Assembly: GCF_030283145.1 (NCBI RefSeq)
Contig: NZ_JASNWE010000002.1
Location: 744,001-808,000 of the forward strand
Reading direction: 5' to 3'
DNA from: Actinomadura xylanilytica
GTDB lineage: Bacteria > Actinomycetota > Actinomycetes > Streptosporangiales > Streptosporangiaceae
Length of the DNA: 64,000 nt
In this document: positions 53,342-61,623 of the stretch, piece by piece
Layout: the number at the start of each line of letters is the position of its first letter
How positions within the stretch are numbered: the stretch's first letter is position 1
Translations under genes and position numbers: made by a program
The notes under the pieces: generated by a model
Told to the model about the DNA's origin: nothing
What the model saw: the letters and a program-made list of their open reading frames with translations, nothing else
Databases searched by the model: none

Positions 53342-56300
53342 CTACTGGGCCATGTCGACGAAGCGGCTGTAGTGGCCCTGGAAGGCGACCGTGACCGTGG
53401 CCGTCGGGCCGTTGCGGTGCTTGGCCACGATCAGGTCGGCCTCGCCCGCCCGGGGCGACTCCTTCTCGTAGGCGTCCTCGCGGTGCAGCAGGATGACCAT
53501 GTCGGCGTCCTGCTCAATGCTGTTGTGGGCGAGGACCCCGTCCGCGACGAAGTTGTGCGTCTCTTCCACTGTGGCGTCGAAGACCGGCTGGGGTCCGAGC
53601 GGTTCGATGGCCACGATCGTGTCCCAGAAGACGTCGTCATTCCCCGCGTGACGGAGCGCATCGGAGTCGAACGCTTCGGCGCACCGCGGATAGCGGGCCC
53701 GGGAAATCCCCACCCGGTGCTGCGTCGATCCGCAGTATCGGGTTCCGGTGGCCGCCTGGAACCGGCGTTCGGACGTGCCGAGCCGGACACGCTCCACTTT
53801 CACCGCCCCCCACGATTCGCGGAGGAGCGACCCACTATTCGGGTTGTCGAGATGACCGCTGACCTTGGCGAACAGCACCGGGATGGATTCGCCTCGGCGG
53901 CCGTGGACTCCGATTTCCCGGCAGAAGATTCGCAGGTCGGGACCGTCCGCGACGGTGACGTGATAGCTGGGGCGATTTCCCTTCTTGGGTACTTCTCGGA
54001 TACGGGCGATGATTCCGAACCGGGACAGGAGGTGCGTCACGCCGTCCGCGAGGGTCCTGCTCGTGGTGGCGTAGGACACCTTCGGCGCCGATCCCGCCGA
54101 CACCGCCCCGCACCCGTCGGTCGCCCACAGGTGTCGCAGGAAGACCGCTAGTTCTGCGCGGTCGGCCCCGTAGAGCACGTCCGGGATCCGCTTCTCGTGC
54201 GAACGCAGGTTCTCGATGCCGAGTTCCCCGAACCAGGCATGCAGCGGGTTGCGGCTGCGCGCGCACCGGGAGGGAGCGGGAAGGTAGGAGTGCCACCAGG
54301 CGTTCTGCCGGACGCGACGGGGGTGGATGCCGAACTCCGCCGCCGCCCGCTCGACGAAGTCAAGGTTGGCGGGCTCGTTGGAGGTGTAGCGCACCGGCTG
54401 CTCGCGGAGAACGCACCCGTCGCCGATGAGATGGGCGAGCAGCCCCAGCCGGTGCTCGGACCAGCCGATCTCCGCCGCCAGCGGTTCGGGGGTCCGGCGG
54501 GGAATCGCGATGCGGTCCCCCGGGGTCAGATCGTCCAGGGGCGCCCATCCGTCGAACTTCAGGAAGGGATGGTTCCCCGAAGCCTTGACCTCCCGGCCGG
54601 AGGCGAGCCGCAACCGGTAGGTCTCCTTCACTCCGGAAGGGAACACATTGGTCACGGGCCTGGGCACCAGGCGCCGGTTCCGGTCCAGCGACCACACCTG
54701 GACGTCCCTGGCCTCACCGTCGAGAAGACTCCCGAGTGTCACGGGGGCGCCGGTGTCGGCCCGCAACAGCGTCGTATCCCTCGTCAAGCACCCGGACTCG
54801 CGCAGGTCCGACACCATGGGCTTCTTGTCGGTGCGCTGCTCGGGACCACGGTTGAGCTGCGACAGCGCGATGACGGGCACGCGGAGTTCCTTGGCGAGGA
54901 GCTTCAGCGAGCGGGAGAACTCCGACACCTCGACCTGGCGGCTCTCGACCCGCTTCCCCGACGACATCAGCTGCAAGTAGTCGATGATGACCAGCCGCAG
55001 GTCGTGCTGCTGCTTGAGCCGCCGGCACTTCGCCCGGATCTCCATCATCGACATGTTGGGCGAGTCGTCGATGAACAGCGGCGCCTCGGCCACCTCGCTC
55101 ATCCGGCGGGCCAGCCGGGTCCAGTCCTCGTCCTGCATGGTGCCCGACCGCATCGCGTGCAGCGCCACCCGCGCCTCGGCCGACAGCAGCCGCATGGTGA
55201 TCTCGTTGCGGCCCATCTCCAGGCTGAAGAACGCCGAGGTCAGCCCGTGCTTGATCGACGCGGCGCGGGCGAAGTCGAGCGCGAGCGTCGAGTTGTGCGT
55301 CGGGACGCACGACCGCCCGGCCAGGTACATGTGGTCGTCGTTGTCGACCTGGACGCACCGGACCGGCACGCTCTCGACCGGCCGCACGTCGACGATGTGC
55401 CGCACCCCGGCCCCGGCCCGGACGACCCGGGTGGTCCCGGCGGCGGCGCGCTGCCGTGCCGCCTTGCCCGGCGTCCGGAACACCGTCTCGGCGGGCGCGA
55501 AGCCGACCTGGTGGCGTGCGGCCGTCCCAGCGCCCTCGGGCCGCTCGGCCGTCATCGTGGCCCGGTACCCGAGGGTGAGGATCAGCTCGTGGACCCCTTC
55601 GGCCAGCCGCCTGGTGGACGGGGCGAACCGCACCCGGCCCGTCCCGTCGACGAGGCCGCCGGTGTCGAGGAGCCCGGCCAGCAGCGCCCGGCGCTGCGCC
55701 CCGGACGCCCGCAGGTAGGCCGCGGGGATGTGCGCGCCGCGTCCGTCGCCGCCGCCCAGCCGGGCGCCGAGCACGTAGGGGTCGACGGGCAGGTCGGCGG
55801 ACGGCAGATCGAAGGGCTCGGCGACCTCGACCGCGTGGTTGGGGCGGCCGTCGCCCTCGCAACGCAGGGACGCCGCGATCCGCTCGGTGGTCCTGACCGC
55901 CGGGCGGGACTCGGCCCCGGCGGGACGCCCGTGCCGCGCGGCGTGGCGCGCCGGGAGCTCGAGCGTCGCGTGACCATGAGGGGAGGACAGGCCGCTCTTG
56001 AGGCCGAGGCCGAAGGTGCCGAGCCCGCCGGGCCGTGTGCGGAGCGGGTGGAACGACTCGATTCGGCCCGGCAGCGCGGTCTCCCGGTGCGTGACGCGGT
56101 GGCGAGCGCCGGTGCGCCACCCGTTCGCGCGCCGGTCGGCGTGCTCGCGTTCGCCGGCCGGCGCACCACCGCCCGCGCGGGCGGTGGTGCGCCATTCGTG
56201 CTGCGCATCGACGACGATCACCTCGCCGTCGGAGAACTCCACCTCGTAGCAGGGACGGCCGCGCATGACCTCGGTCGCGGCGACCACGCGGGTCGGCCTG

Positions 56301-57064
56301 CCGTCGGCGCCGATCAGGTGGTCGCCGACCCCGACCTCGCCCATCGTGGTCCAGCCCGCAGGGGTCGGGAGGGGCGTGTCCAGGGCGGTGGCCTTGCCCA
56401 TCGCGGGACGGGCGGCGACGACGATCATCTGCCCCGGGTGCAGGCCGTTGGTCAGCGCGTCCATGTCGGCGAAGCCGGTGGGCACGCCGACCATCGAGCC
56501 GCCGCGGCTGCCGATGGCCTCGATCTCGTCGAGGGCGCCCGGCATGATCTCGCTCAGCGGCACGTAGTCCTCGCCGGCGCGCTTCTCGGCGATGGCGAAG
56601 ACCTCGGCCTGGGCCCGGTCGAGGACGTCGTCGGCGTCGGCGCCGTCAGCGGCGTACCCCATCTGGACGATGCGGGTGCCGGTCTCGACCAGCCGGCGCA
56701 GCACCGAGCGCTCGTGCACGATCTTGGCGTAGTAGCCCGCGTTGGCCGCGGTCGGCACCGAGGAGATCAGCGTGTGCAGGTAGGGGGCGCCGCCGATCCG
56801 GCTGATCTCGCCGTTCTTGGTGAGCTCGCCGGAGACGGTGACGGCGTCGGCCGGGTCGCCGCGGCCGTACAGATCGAGGATGACGTCGTAGATGATCTGG
56901 TGCGCCGGCCGGTAGAAGTCGGCGCTGCCCAGCCCCTCGATGACCTCGGCGATGGCGTCCGGGGAGAGCAGCATGCCGCCGAGCACGCCCTGTTCGGCGG
57001 CGATGTCGTGCGGTGGCGTGCGTTCGAACTCCTGCTCATGCGGTCCGAGCTCGGTCACACTCAC
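53342..57064 (-). CDS. dnaB: replicative DNA helicase DnaB with two inteins
   Basis: 1240-residue precursor. Removing residues 225-591 and 759-1181 leaves a 450-residue DnaB, the normal size. Extein 1 carries the N-terminal primase-binding domain (DIAAEQGVLGGMLLSPDAIA) up to the P-loop ARPAMGK (K224). Extein 2 resumes with STLALDFARAASIKHG (S592 is the P-loop Ser) and includes LVIIDYLQLM (Walker B) and ALSQLNRGPEQR. Extein 3 begins SIEQDADMVILLHRED and ends with VAFQGHYSRFVDMAQ. GTG 57064 is the start. Active helicase needs both splicing events. It unwinds DNA at the fork with DnaG and the clamp loader. Confidence 0.96.
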   Translation of the reverse strand: MSVTELGPHEQEFERTPPHDIAAEQGVLGGMLLSPDAIAEVIEGLGSADFYRPAHQIIYDVILDLYGRGDPADAVTVSGELTKNGEISRIGGAPYLHTLISSVPTAANAGYYAKIVHERSVLRRLVETGTRIVQMGYAADGADADDVLDRAQAEVFAIAEKRAGEDYVPLSEIMPGALDEIEAIGSRGGSMVGVPTGFADMDALTNGLHPGQMIVVAARPAMGKATALDTPLPTPAGWTTMGEVGVGDHLIGADGRPTRVVAATEVMRGRPCYEVEFSDGEVIVVDAQHEWRTTARAGGGAPAGEREHADRRANGWRTGARHRVTHRETALPGRIESFHPLRTRPGGLGTFGLGLKSGLSSPHGHATLELPARHAARHGRPAGAESRPAVRTTERIAASLRCEGDGRPNHAVEVAEPFDLPSADLPVDPYVLGARLGGGDGRGAHIPAAYLRASGAQRRALLAGLLDTGGLVDGTGRVRFAPSTRRLAEGVHELILTLGYRATMTAERPEGAGTAARHQVGFAPAETVFRTPGKAARQRAAAGTTRVVRAGAGVRHIVDVRPVESVPVRCVQVDNDDHMYLAGRSCVPTHNSTLALDFARAASIKHGLTSAFFSLEMGRNEITMRLLSAEARVALHAMRSGTMQDEDWTRLARRMSEVAEAPLFIDDSPNMSMMEIRAKCRRLKQQHDLRLVIIDYLQLMSSGKRVESRQVEVSEFSRSLKLLAKELRVPVIALSQLNRGPEQRTDKKPMVSDLRESGCLTRDTTLLRADTGAPVTLGSLLDGEARDVQVWSLDRNRRLVPRPVTNVFPSGVKETYRLRLASGREVKASGNHPFLKFDGWAPLDDLTPGDRIAIPRRTPEPLAAEIGWSEHRLGLLAHLIGDGCVLREQPVRYTSNEPANLDFVERAAAEFGIHPRRVRQNAWWHSYLPAPSRCARSRNPLHAWFGELGIENLRSHEKRIPDVLYGADRAELAVFLRHLWATDGCGAVSAGSAPKVSYATTSRTLADGVTHLLSRFGIIARIREVPKKGNRPSYHVTVADGPDLRIFCREIGVHGRRGESIPVLFAKVSGHLDNPNSGSLLRESWGAVKVERVRLGTSERRFQAATGTRYCGSTQHRVGISRARYPRCAEAFDSDALRHAGNDDVFWDTIVAIEPLGPQPVFDATVEETHNFVADGVLAHNSIEQDADMVILLHREDAYEKESPRAGEADLIVAKHRNGPTATVTVAFQGHYSRFVDMAQ
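53522..54790 (-). other. intein 2 of dnaB (class 1, RESG/S site)
   Basis: 423 residues, C759-N1181, between DLRESG and SIEQDAD. It begins CLTRDTTLLRADTGAP and ends HNFVADGVLAHN then Ser. It resembles the M. tuberculosis DnaB intein in start (CLTAS...LRADTG), the block B SGNHPFLKF and much of the interior. The LAGLIDADG motifs are intact (LLAHLIGDGC and LRHLWATDGC), so it may still encode an active homing endonuclease. Confidence 0.88.
55292..56392 (-). other. intein 1 of dnaB (class 3, P-loop site)
   Basis: 367 residues, A225-N591, inserted between K224 and S592 of the Walker A loop. It begins A-T-A-L-D-T-P-L-P-T-P, with Ala where class 1 inteins have Cys/Ser. The block B region reads QHEWRTT (Trp). 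Block F has VRCVQVDN with an internal Cys. The end is VPTHN followed by Ser. Together W, C and T are the class 3 signature. The endonuclease region is degenerate: YVLGARLGGGDG (expected a D in the second position) and LLAGLLDTGGLVDG (expected DTDG), and it is shortened. Confidence 0.85.
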
Positions 57065-57187
57065 CCTCGCACCCCCTTCATCCCGGCCGCCGGCGGCCCC
57101 GCCCGCCTCGTTGCCGATCGTCCCTCACACGTCTATCTCCGGCCTCGGACATTCTGCGAGTCCGCGTGCCCCTTGGGCAAAGAAGCC

Positions 57188-57328
57188 TGTGGACGACGAT
57201 GTGGAGCCCCTGTGCAGACACGCCGCCCAGGTTGTGCACGACCTGTGGACAACCCTGGGGAAAACTTGGAGCAAGATCCCCTAGCAACTCTCTGACCTGC
57301 GAAAACTTTATCCACCGGCTGTGCAGAA
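57188..57328. promoter_or_regulatory. DnaA-box-like cluster upstream of dnaB
   Basis: The 352-base gap before the MATE gene contains a perfect actinobacterial DnaA box TTGTCCACA (minus strand, 57244-57252). Near matches are TCGTCCACA (minus, 57188-57196) and TTATCCACC (plus, 57308-57316), with weaker tgtgcagaa (57320-57328) and ttgtgcacg (57232-57240). There is no gene in the gap. The AT-richer half (57260-57400) would also hold promoters. Confidence 0.6.
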
Positions 57329-57416
57329 AAAGAAAGTCGCGAATCGGTCCCAGATCCGGGCTGGTAAGCGACAAATTTCCTAAGAAGATTACAGCTTGGT
57401 AGCCTGGTGCACAGAC

Positions 57417-58751
57417 ATGATCGGCTCATCCCTGCGGCGGCGCCTGAACGCCCACGACCGCGAGATCCTGCGCCTCGCCGTCCCGGCGTTCGGCGCGCTG
57501 ATCGCCGAACCGCTCTTCCTGCTGTCGGACTCCGCGATCGTAGGGCACCTCGGCACCGCGCAGCTCGGCGGCCTCGGGGTGGCCGGGCAGGCCCTGTCGA
57601 CGCTGGTCAACCTGTGCGTCTTCCTCGCCTACGGGACGACCGCCGGAGTGGCCAGGCAGGTCGGCGCCGGCGACCTGCCGTCCGCCGTCCGGCAGGGCAT
57701 CGACGGCATGTGGCTCGCGGTCGTGATCGGCGCGGTGCTCATCCTCGCGGGCTGGCCGCTGACACCGTGGCTCGTGGACGCGTTCGGCGCCTCGGCGTCC
57801 GTCGCCCCGTACGCCGAGACGTATCTGAGGGTCAGCCTGTTCGGCATCCCCGGGATGCTCGTCATCCTCGCCGGCACCGGCGTTCTGCGCGGCCTCCAGG
57901 ACACCCGCACCCCACTGCTGGTCTCCATCGGCAGCTTCGCGCTGAACCTGGTGCTCAACCTGCTCTTCGTGCTCGGTTTCGGCTGGGGCATCGCCGGATC
58001 GGCCTGGGGCACCGTCCTCGCGCAGACGGGCGGCGCCGCCGTCTACGTCGCGGTCGTGCTCCGCGCGGCGCGGCGGCACGGGGCTCCGGTACGGCCCGAC
58101 GCGGCGGGGCTGCGCACCTCCGCCACGGCGGGCGTGAACCTGCTGCTGCGCACGGCCGCGCTGCGCGTGGTGCTGATCGTGGGCACCTCGCTCGCGGCGC
58201 GGATGGGCGACGGCGAGATCGCCGCGTACCAGGTGGGCTTCCAGGTGTGGACGCTGCTGGCGTTCGCGCTGGACGCGCTCGCCATCGCCGGCCAGGCGAT
58301 CACCGGCCGCCACCTCGGTGCCGCCGACGCCGCCGGGGCGCGGGCGGTGACCCGCCGGATGGTCGGCTGGGGCGTCGGCTGCGGCGTCCTCTTCGCGGTG
58401 GCGGTCTTCGCGATGCGGCCCTGGCTGCCCGGCCTGTTCACCTCCGACGGCCAGGTCCGCGACCTGCTGCTCGCCTCGCTGATCATCGTGGCGGTGCTCC
58501 AGCCGGTGGCGGGGGTGGTGTTCGTGCTGGACGGCATCCTGATCGGCGCGGGCGACGGGGCGTACCTGGCCGTGACGACGCTGGTCGCGACGCTGGTCTA
58601 CCTCCCGGTCGCGCTGCTGGTGTACGCGGGGGGCGGCGGGCTGGCCGGGCTGTGGCTGGCGATCGGGCTGTGGATGCTCACCAGGATGGTCACGCTGGGC
58701 CTCCGGGCCCGCGGCGACGCCTGGCTGGTCACCGGCGCCGTACGCCGCTGA
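57417..58751 (+). CDS. MATE family efflux transporter
   Basis: 444 residues, 12 helices. The first reads LRLAVPAFGALIAEPLFLLS, with DSAIVGHLGTAQLGGLGVAG, the family's opening. Characteristic is the pseudo-twofold pattern of two six-helix bundles. MATE proteins export drugs or metabolites by H+ or Na+ exchange (known). ATG 57417 lies 11 nt after TAGCCT, so the leader is very short. It is convergent with a TetR fragment and GNAT gene and divergent from dnaB. Confidence 0.92.
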   Translation: MIGSSLRRRLNAHDREILRLAVPAFGALIAEPLFLLSDSAIVGHLGTAQLGGLGVAGQALSTLVNLCVFLAYGTTAGVARQVGAGDLPSAVRQGIDGMWLAVVIGAVLILAGWPLTPWLVDAFGASASVAPYAETYLRVSLFGIPGMLVILAGTGVLRGLQDTRTPLLVSIGSFALNLVLNLLFVLGFGWGIAGSAWGTVLAQTGGAAVYVAVVLRAARRHGAPVRPDAAGLRTSATAGVNLLLRTAALRVVLIVGTSLAARMGDGEIAAYQVGFQVWTLLAFALDALAIAGQAITGRHLGAADAAGARAVTRRMVGWGVGCGVLFAVAVFAMRPWLPGLFTSDGQVRDLLLASLIIVAVLQPVAGVVFVLDGILIGAGDGAYLAVTTLVATLVYLPVALLVYAGGGGLAGLWLAIGLWMLTRMVTLGLRARGDAWLVTGAVRR

Positions 58752-58763
58752 CGGCGCCGTCCC

Positions 58764-58893
58764 TCACGCTCTCCGGGCGGCGAGCCGGGCCCGCATGCCG
58801 TCGATGAGCAGCGCGAGCCCGTACTCGAAGCTCCCCCCGGCGACGACCTCCAGTCCCTGGAGGAGGCCGCGGAACGCTGGTTCGGACCGGCCC
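58764..58893 (-). pseudogene. C-terminal fragment of a TetR-type regulator
   Basis: Minus-strand translation after the GNAT stop gives FRGLLQGLEVVAGGSFEYGL then ALLIDGMRARLAARRA and stop. The F-E-Y-G-L-x-L-L-x-D-G-x-x-A-R-L ending is standard for many TetR ligand-binding domains. No HTH part is present. It is too short to function and is probably left from a deletion. Confidence 0.6.
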
Positions 58894-58901
58894 GCTGACG
58901 G

Positions 58902-59465
58902 TCAGGGCGAGGCCGGGTGCGTCCAGGTGAGCAGCGCGTGGGTGCGCCCCTTGTCCTCGACCTCGACGGGCTCGGCGCCGCTGAGCGTGTACCCGGCGGC
59001 GCGAGCCACCGCCGCGCTGGCGTCGTTGGCGGGCTCGATCTCCAGGGACACCACGGCGAGGCCCGCCCCCTCGTGCGCGTACGCCGTCATCAGCCGGAGC
59101 GCCCGCGCCGCCAGCCCCTGCCCCCGGTGCGCGGCGCCGACGGCGTAACCGAGCGTGCCGCGCGTCCGGTCGAGCAGCACCTCGCCCAGGGGGACGCGGC
59201 CGTCGGTGGTGATCGCCAGGTGCAGGCGCTCGGCGGACGCCCTCAGCCGGGCCAGGTACGCGCCGGCCGCGGCCAGGTCGAACGGCGCGGCGAGGGGCGT
59301 CCAGTAGGCCACCGCGGGGTCGTCGAACAGCTCGGCCATCGCGGCCAGGTCGGCGTCGTCCCACTCGCGGAGCACCAGGCCCTGCCCGCTGAGCCGGATC
59401 TGCTGGGTTCGGTCGATGAGCGTCTCCGATCTCGAGGTGGCACGGGTGGGGCCGGTGCGCACCAT
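58902..59465 (-). CDS. GNAT family N-acetyltransferase
   Basis: 187 residues. The core reads LVLREWDDADLAAMAELFDD, GTLGYAVGAAHRGQGLAARA (acetyl-CoA loop R-G-Q-G-L-A) and VVSLEIEPANDASAAVARAA-GY. It resembles RimJ/acetyltransferase_3 enzymes acting on small amines or protein N-termini. The first 25 residues may be excess if the true start is later. Substrate unknown. It ends against the TetR fragment. Confidence 0.85.
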   Translation of the reverse strand: MVRTGPTRATSRSETLIDRTQQIRLSGQGLVLREWDDADLAAMAELFDDPAVAYWTPLAAPFDLAAAGAYLARLRASAERLHLAITTDGRVPLGEVLLDRTRGTLGYAVGAAHRGQGLAARALRLMTAYAHEGAGLAVVSLEIEPANDASAAVARAAGYTLSGAEPVEVEDKGRTHALLTWTHPASP

Positions 59466-59511
59466 GGGGGTCGATTCGCGGAACCCTACCCGGACCGGGT
59501 GCCCCGCTCGC

Positions 59512-59517
59512 TACCAT
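59512..59517 (+). promoter_or_regulatory. -10 element of leaderless 59524 gene
   Basis: TACCAT lies 6 nt before ATG 59524. Confidence 0.6.
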
Positions 59518-59523
59518 TCGAAC

Positions 59524-59712
59524 ATGTGTTCCACACACGGCGAGCGGATGGCCCGGCTGACCCAGGCGATCGAGGACCTGGCGGCCGAGGGCCTGGCCGG
59601 GCTGCCCACCGAGACCCTGGTGGAACGGGTCGCGGGCATCTGGTCGCTGGTCGAGGGCCTCGACCCCGAGATCGCCCGCAGCCGGACCCGCTACACCACC
59701 CCCGACCCCTGA
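59524..59712 (+). CDS. small conserved helical protein, 62 aa
   Basis: Reads MCSTHGERMARLTQAIEDLA, then GLAGLPTETLVERVAGIWSL-VEGLD. Two helices with a C-x-x-H near the start (C2, H5). No family activity is known. The start is fixed by TACCAT-N6-ATG. It converges on the Tat amidase gene. Confidence 0.75.
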   Translation: MCSTHGERMARLTQAIEDLAAEGLAGLPTETLVERVAGIWSLVEGLDPEIARSRTRYTTPDP

Positions 59713-59761
59713 CGGCGCGCCGCGCCCCTCATCCGCGCCTCATCGTCCATGGCGCTCGGAG

Positions 59762-60700
59762 TCAGGGCCGCCGCGTCGGCTCGGAGAATTCCTGACCGGA
59801 CGGGTGCCCATGGTCGAGGTGGCTCGCCCTGGGCGCCGGACCGTCCCCCGCCCCCGTACCAGGCTCCGTATCCGGATGATGCCCCGGGCTCGGGCTGTGC
59901 TCCGCACCCTGATCGTGCTCCGGGACCGGCCCGCCGTCCTCCGGAGGCCCGCCGTCGGCTTGCGCGGGCGGCGGGGAGCCGTTCAGGCGAGCGGCCACAG
60001 CGTCGCGCAGCTCCGGCAGGCGTGCGTAGAGGACGTCACCAGGGCAGTCGGTATCGTTGTAGTCGCGGTGGCCGACGATGGCACGCGCCGGGTCGAGCCC
60101 GTACGCCTCGCACAGCCAGGCGCAGACCTCCACCAGCGAGGACCAGAGGCGGCCCGGCACCGCGGCCTTCATGTACGTGCCCTCGTTCTCGATCCCGATG
60201 GTGTGCCCGTTGTGGTGCAGCACCTGAGCGCCCACCGCGAGCCGGCCGTCGTGGACGGCGCGCAGGCTGCGGTTGCGCCCCTCCATCACGAACCCACCGC
60301 GGCTGATGGTGAACTGCTGGCCGATGTCGTCCCAGCCGTTGGAGTCCATGTGCAGCTCCTGGATCTCGCGGGAGATCCGGAAGGCGTGCGCGAGCGTCTC
60401 GTCGGCGGAGTTGGGCCACTCGGTGTGGTGGACGATGATGCGGGTCGGCGCGCGGTCGAGCACGGTGGCGGGGTGCCTCGGCGGCGTGGCCTTCCATTCG
60501 CGCCGGGTGTAGATCCGTGGCCGCGGCGCCGCCGTGCCGGGCGGGAGGATCGCCGCCGTGCCGGCCGGAAGGGTCGCCGCCATGGCCTCGCGATCGGCCG
60601 ATGCTCCGGATGCGAGCACCTCCAGCAGGCCCGCGCCGACCACGCCCCCCAGCATCGAACGGCGGGTCAGACCCCGCGGCCCCTCCGAATCGGCGAACAT
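59762..60700 (-). CDS. Tat-exported N-acetylmuramoyl-L-alanine amidase (PGRP)
   Basis: 312 residues. The twin-arginine signal TRRSMLGGVVGAGLLEVLA ends at about 35. The mature amidase_2/peptidoglycan-recognition domain (about 60-245) has zinc ligands H91/H92 in IIVHHTEW and H211 with C219 in GHRDYNDTDCP. It cleaves the amide between MurNAc and L-Ala. The last 70 residues are Pro/His/Asp-rich and disordered. The parS site lies 85-100 bases upstream of its start. Confidence 0.92.
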   Translation of the reverse strand: MFADSEGPRGLTRRSMLGGVVGAGLLEVLASGASADREAMAATLPAGTAAILPPGTAAPRPRIYTRREWKATPPRHPATVLDRAPTRIIVHHTEWPNSADETLAHAFRISREIQELHMDSNGWDDIGQQFTISRGGFVMEGRNRSLRAVHDGRLAVGAQVLHHNGHTIGIENEGTYMKAAVPGRLWSSLVEVCAWLCEAYGLDPARAIVGHRDYNDTDCPGDVLYARLPELRDAVAARLNGSPPPAQADGGPPEDGGPVPEHDQGAEHSPSPGHHPDTEPGTGAGDGPAPRASHLDHGHPSGQEFSEPTRRP

Positions 60701-60784
60701 CGCCGCCCCTTCCGTCCAATGATCGATTACTCACGGAACGTAGCGGCCGGGATGTCGATCACCAAGGACAGGGCGGTTCAGGGG

Positions 60785-60800
60785 CGTTTCACGTGAAACG
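60785..60800. promoter_or_regulatory. parS site (ParB-binding centromere sequence)
   Basis: CGTTTCACGTGAAACG is a perfect 16-bp palindrome containing GTTTCACGTGAAAC, the core bacterial parS sequence recognised by ParB. It lies between the amidase gene and rplI, outside coding sequence. Only one copy was seen in the window; parS sites cluster near oriC. Confidence 0.9.
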
Positions 60801-60804
60801 AAAA

Positions 60805-60844
60805 CGGAACGGCCGGAACCCCCGAAGGGATCCCGGCCGTTCCG
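60805..60844 (-). terminator. hairpin after rplI
   Basis: Perfect 12-bp arms cggaacggccgg (60805-60816) and ccggccgttccg (60833-60844) start 15 bases past the rplI stop. It adjoins parS. Confidence 0.85.
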
Positions 60845-60858
60845 GTGCCGGATGCGGA

Positions 60859-61305
60859 TCAGACCTCGACGACGTCCACGTCGATCGTGGCGCTGACCTC
60901 GCTGTGCAGCCGGACGCTGACCCGGTGCGAGCCGACGGTCTTGATCGGGTTGCCGATCTCGATCCGCCGCTTGTCCAGGTCGGGTCCGTTGGCGGCCTTG
61001 ACCGCGTCGGCGATGTCGGCGGCGGTGACCGCGCCGAACAGGCGCCCGTTGCTGCCCGTGCGGGTGCGCAGGGTCACGGTGAGCGCCTGAAGCCGGCCGG
61101 CGACCTCCTTGGCGTGCTCGACCGTGGCGATCTCGCGGGCCGAACGGGCCTTCTTGATCGACTCGATCTGCTTCTCCGCGCCCCGGGTCCACTTGATCGC
61201 GAACCCGCGCGGCACGAGGTAGTTGCGGCCGTAGCCGTCACGGACCTCGATGACGTCACCGGGCTCGCCGAGCCCGGAGACCTGCTGAGTCAGGATGAGC
61301 TTCAT
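60859..61305 (-). CDS. rplI: 50S ribosomal protein L9
   Basis: 148 residues. The start [20 protein letters not shown] and [20 protein letters not shown] (central helix) are diagnostic, as is the C-terminal [20 protein letters not shown]. It binds 23S rRNA domain V at the base of the L1 stalk. ATG 61305 is preferred over ATG 61314 as it follows GGAGGG by 9 bases. Last gene of the rpsF-ssb-rpsR-rplI operon. Confidence 0.97.
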   Translation of the reverse strand: MKLILTQQVSGLGEPGDVIEVRDGYGRNYLVPRGFAIKWTRGAEKQIESIKKARSAREIATVEHAKEVAGRLQALTVTLRTRTGSNGRLFGAVTAADIADAVKAANGPDLDKRRIEIGNPIKTVGSHRVSVRLHSEVSATIDVDVVEV

Positions 61306-61319
61306 GTTTCCCATCCCTC

Positions 61320-61556
61320 CTAACGCGCGGTGCTGGTGTACGGCAGCAGCGCCATCTCACGAGCGTTCTTGATCGCCGTGGCGACGTCCCGCTGGTGCTG
61401 GGTGCAGTTGCCGGTCACCCGACGGGCCCGGATCTTGCCGCGGTCGGAAATGAACTTCCGCAGCAGGCCGGTGTCCTTATAGTCGACGTAGGAGATCTTC
61501 TCCTGGCAGAACACGCAAACCTTCTTCTTCGGTTTGCGCGGAGGTGGCTTCGCCAT
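61320..61556 (-). CDS. rpsR: 30S ribosomal protein S18, zinc-binding form
   Basis: 78 residues. C14, C17, C51 and H54 form the zinc-ribbon (C+) version: CVFC near the start and GNCTQHQ later. C+ forms are often paired elsewhere with a zinc-free copy under zinc control (known for actinobacteria). S18 binds S6 in the platform of the small subunit. RBS AAAAGGAG precedes ATG 61556. Confidence 0.97.
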   Translation of the reverse strand: MAKPPPRKPKKKVCVFCQEKISYVDYKDTGLLRKFISDRGKIRARRVTGNCTQHQRDVATAIKNAREMALLPYTSTAR

Positions 61557-61623
61557 CGTGGTGCTCCTTTTCCAGAGCCCCGCTCACACGGGAATGGACG
61601 GGATTATCGGATGAATCGTGTCG

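Noticed and set aside
53342..57064. dnaB as a frameshifted or fused gene because of its length
   Set aside because: Both insertions have intein start and end motifs, and the exteins join to a normal 450-residue helicase.
57188..57328. Origin of replication
   Set aside because: Too few DnaA boxes and no dnaA or dnaN beside it; kept only as a DnaA-box cluster.
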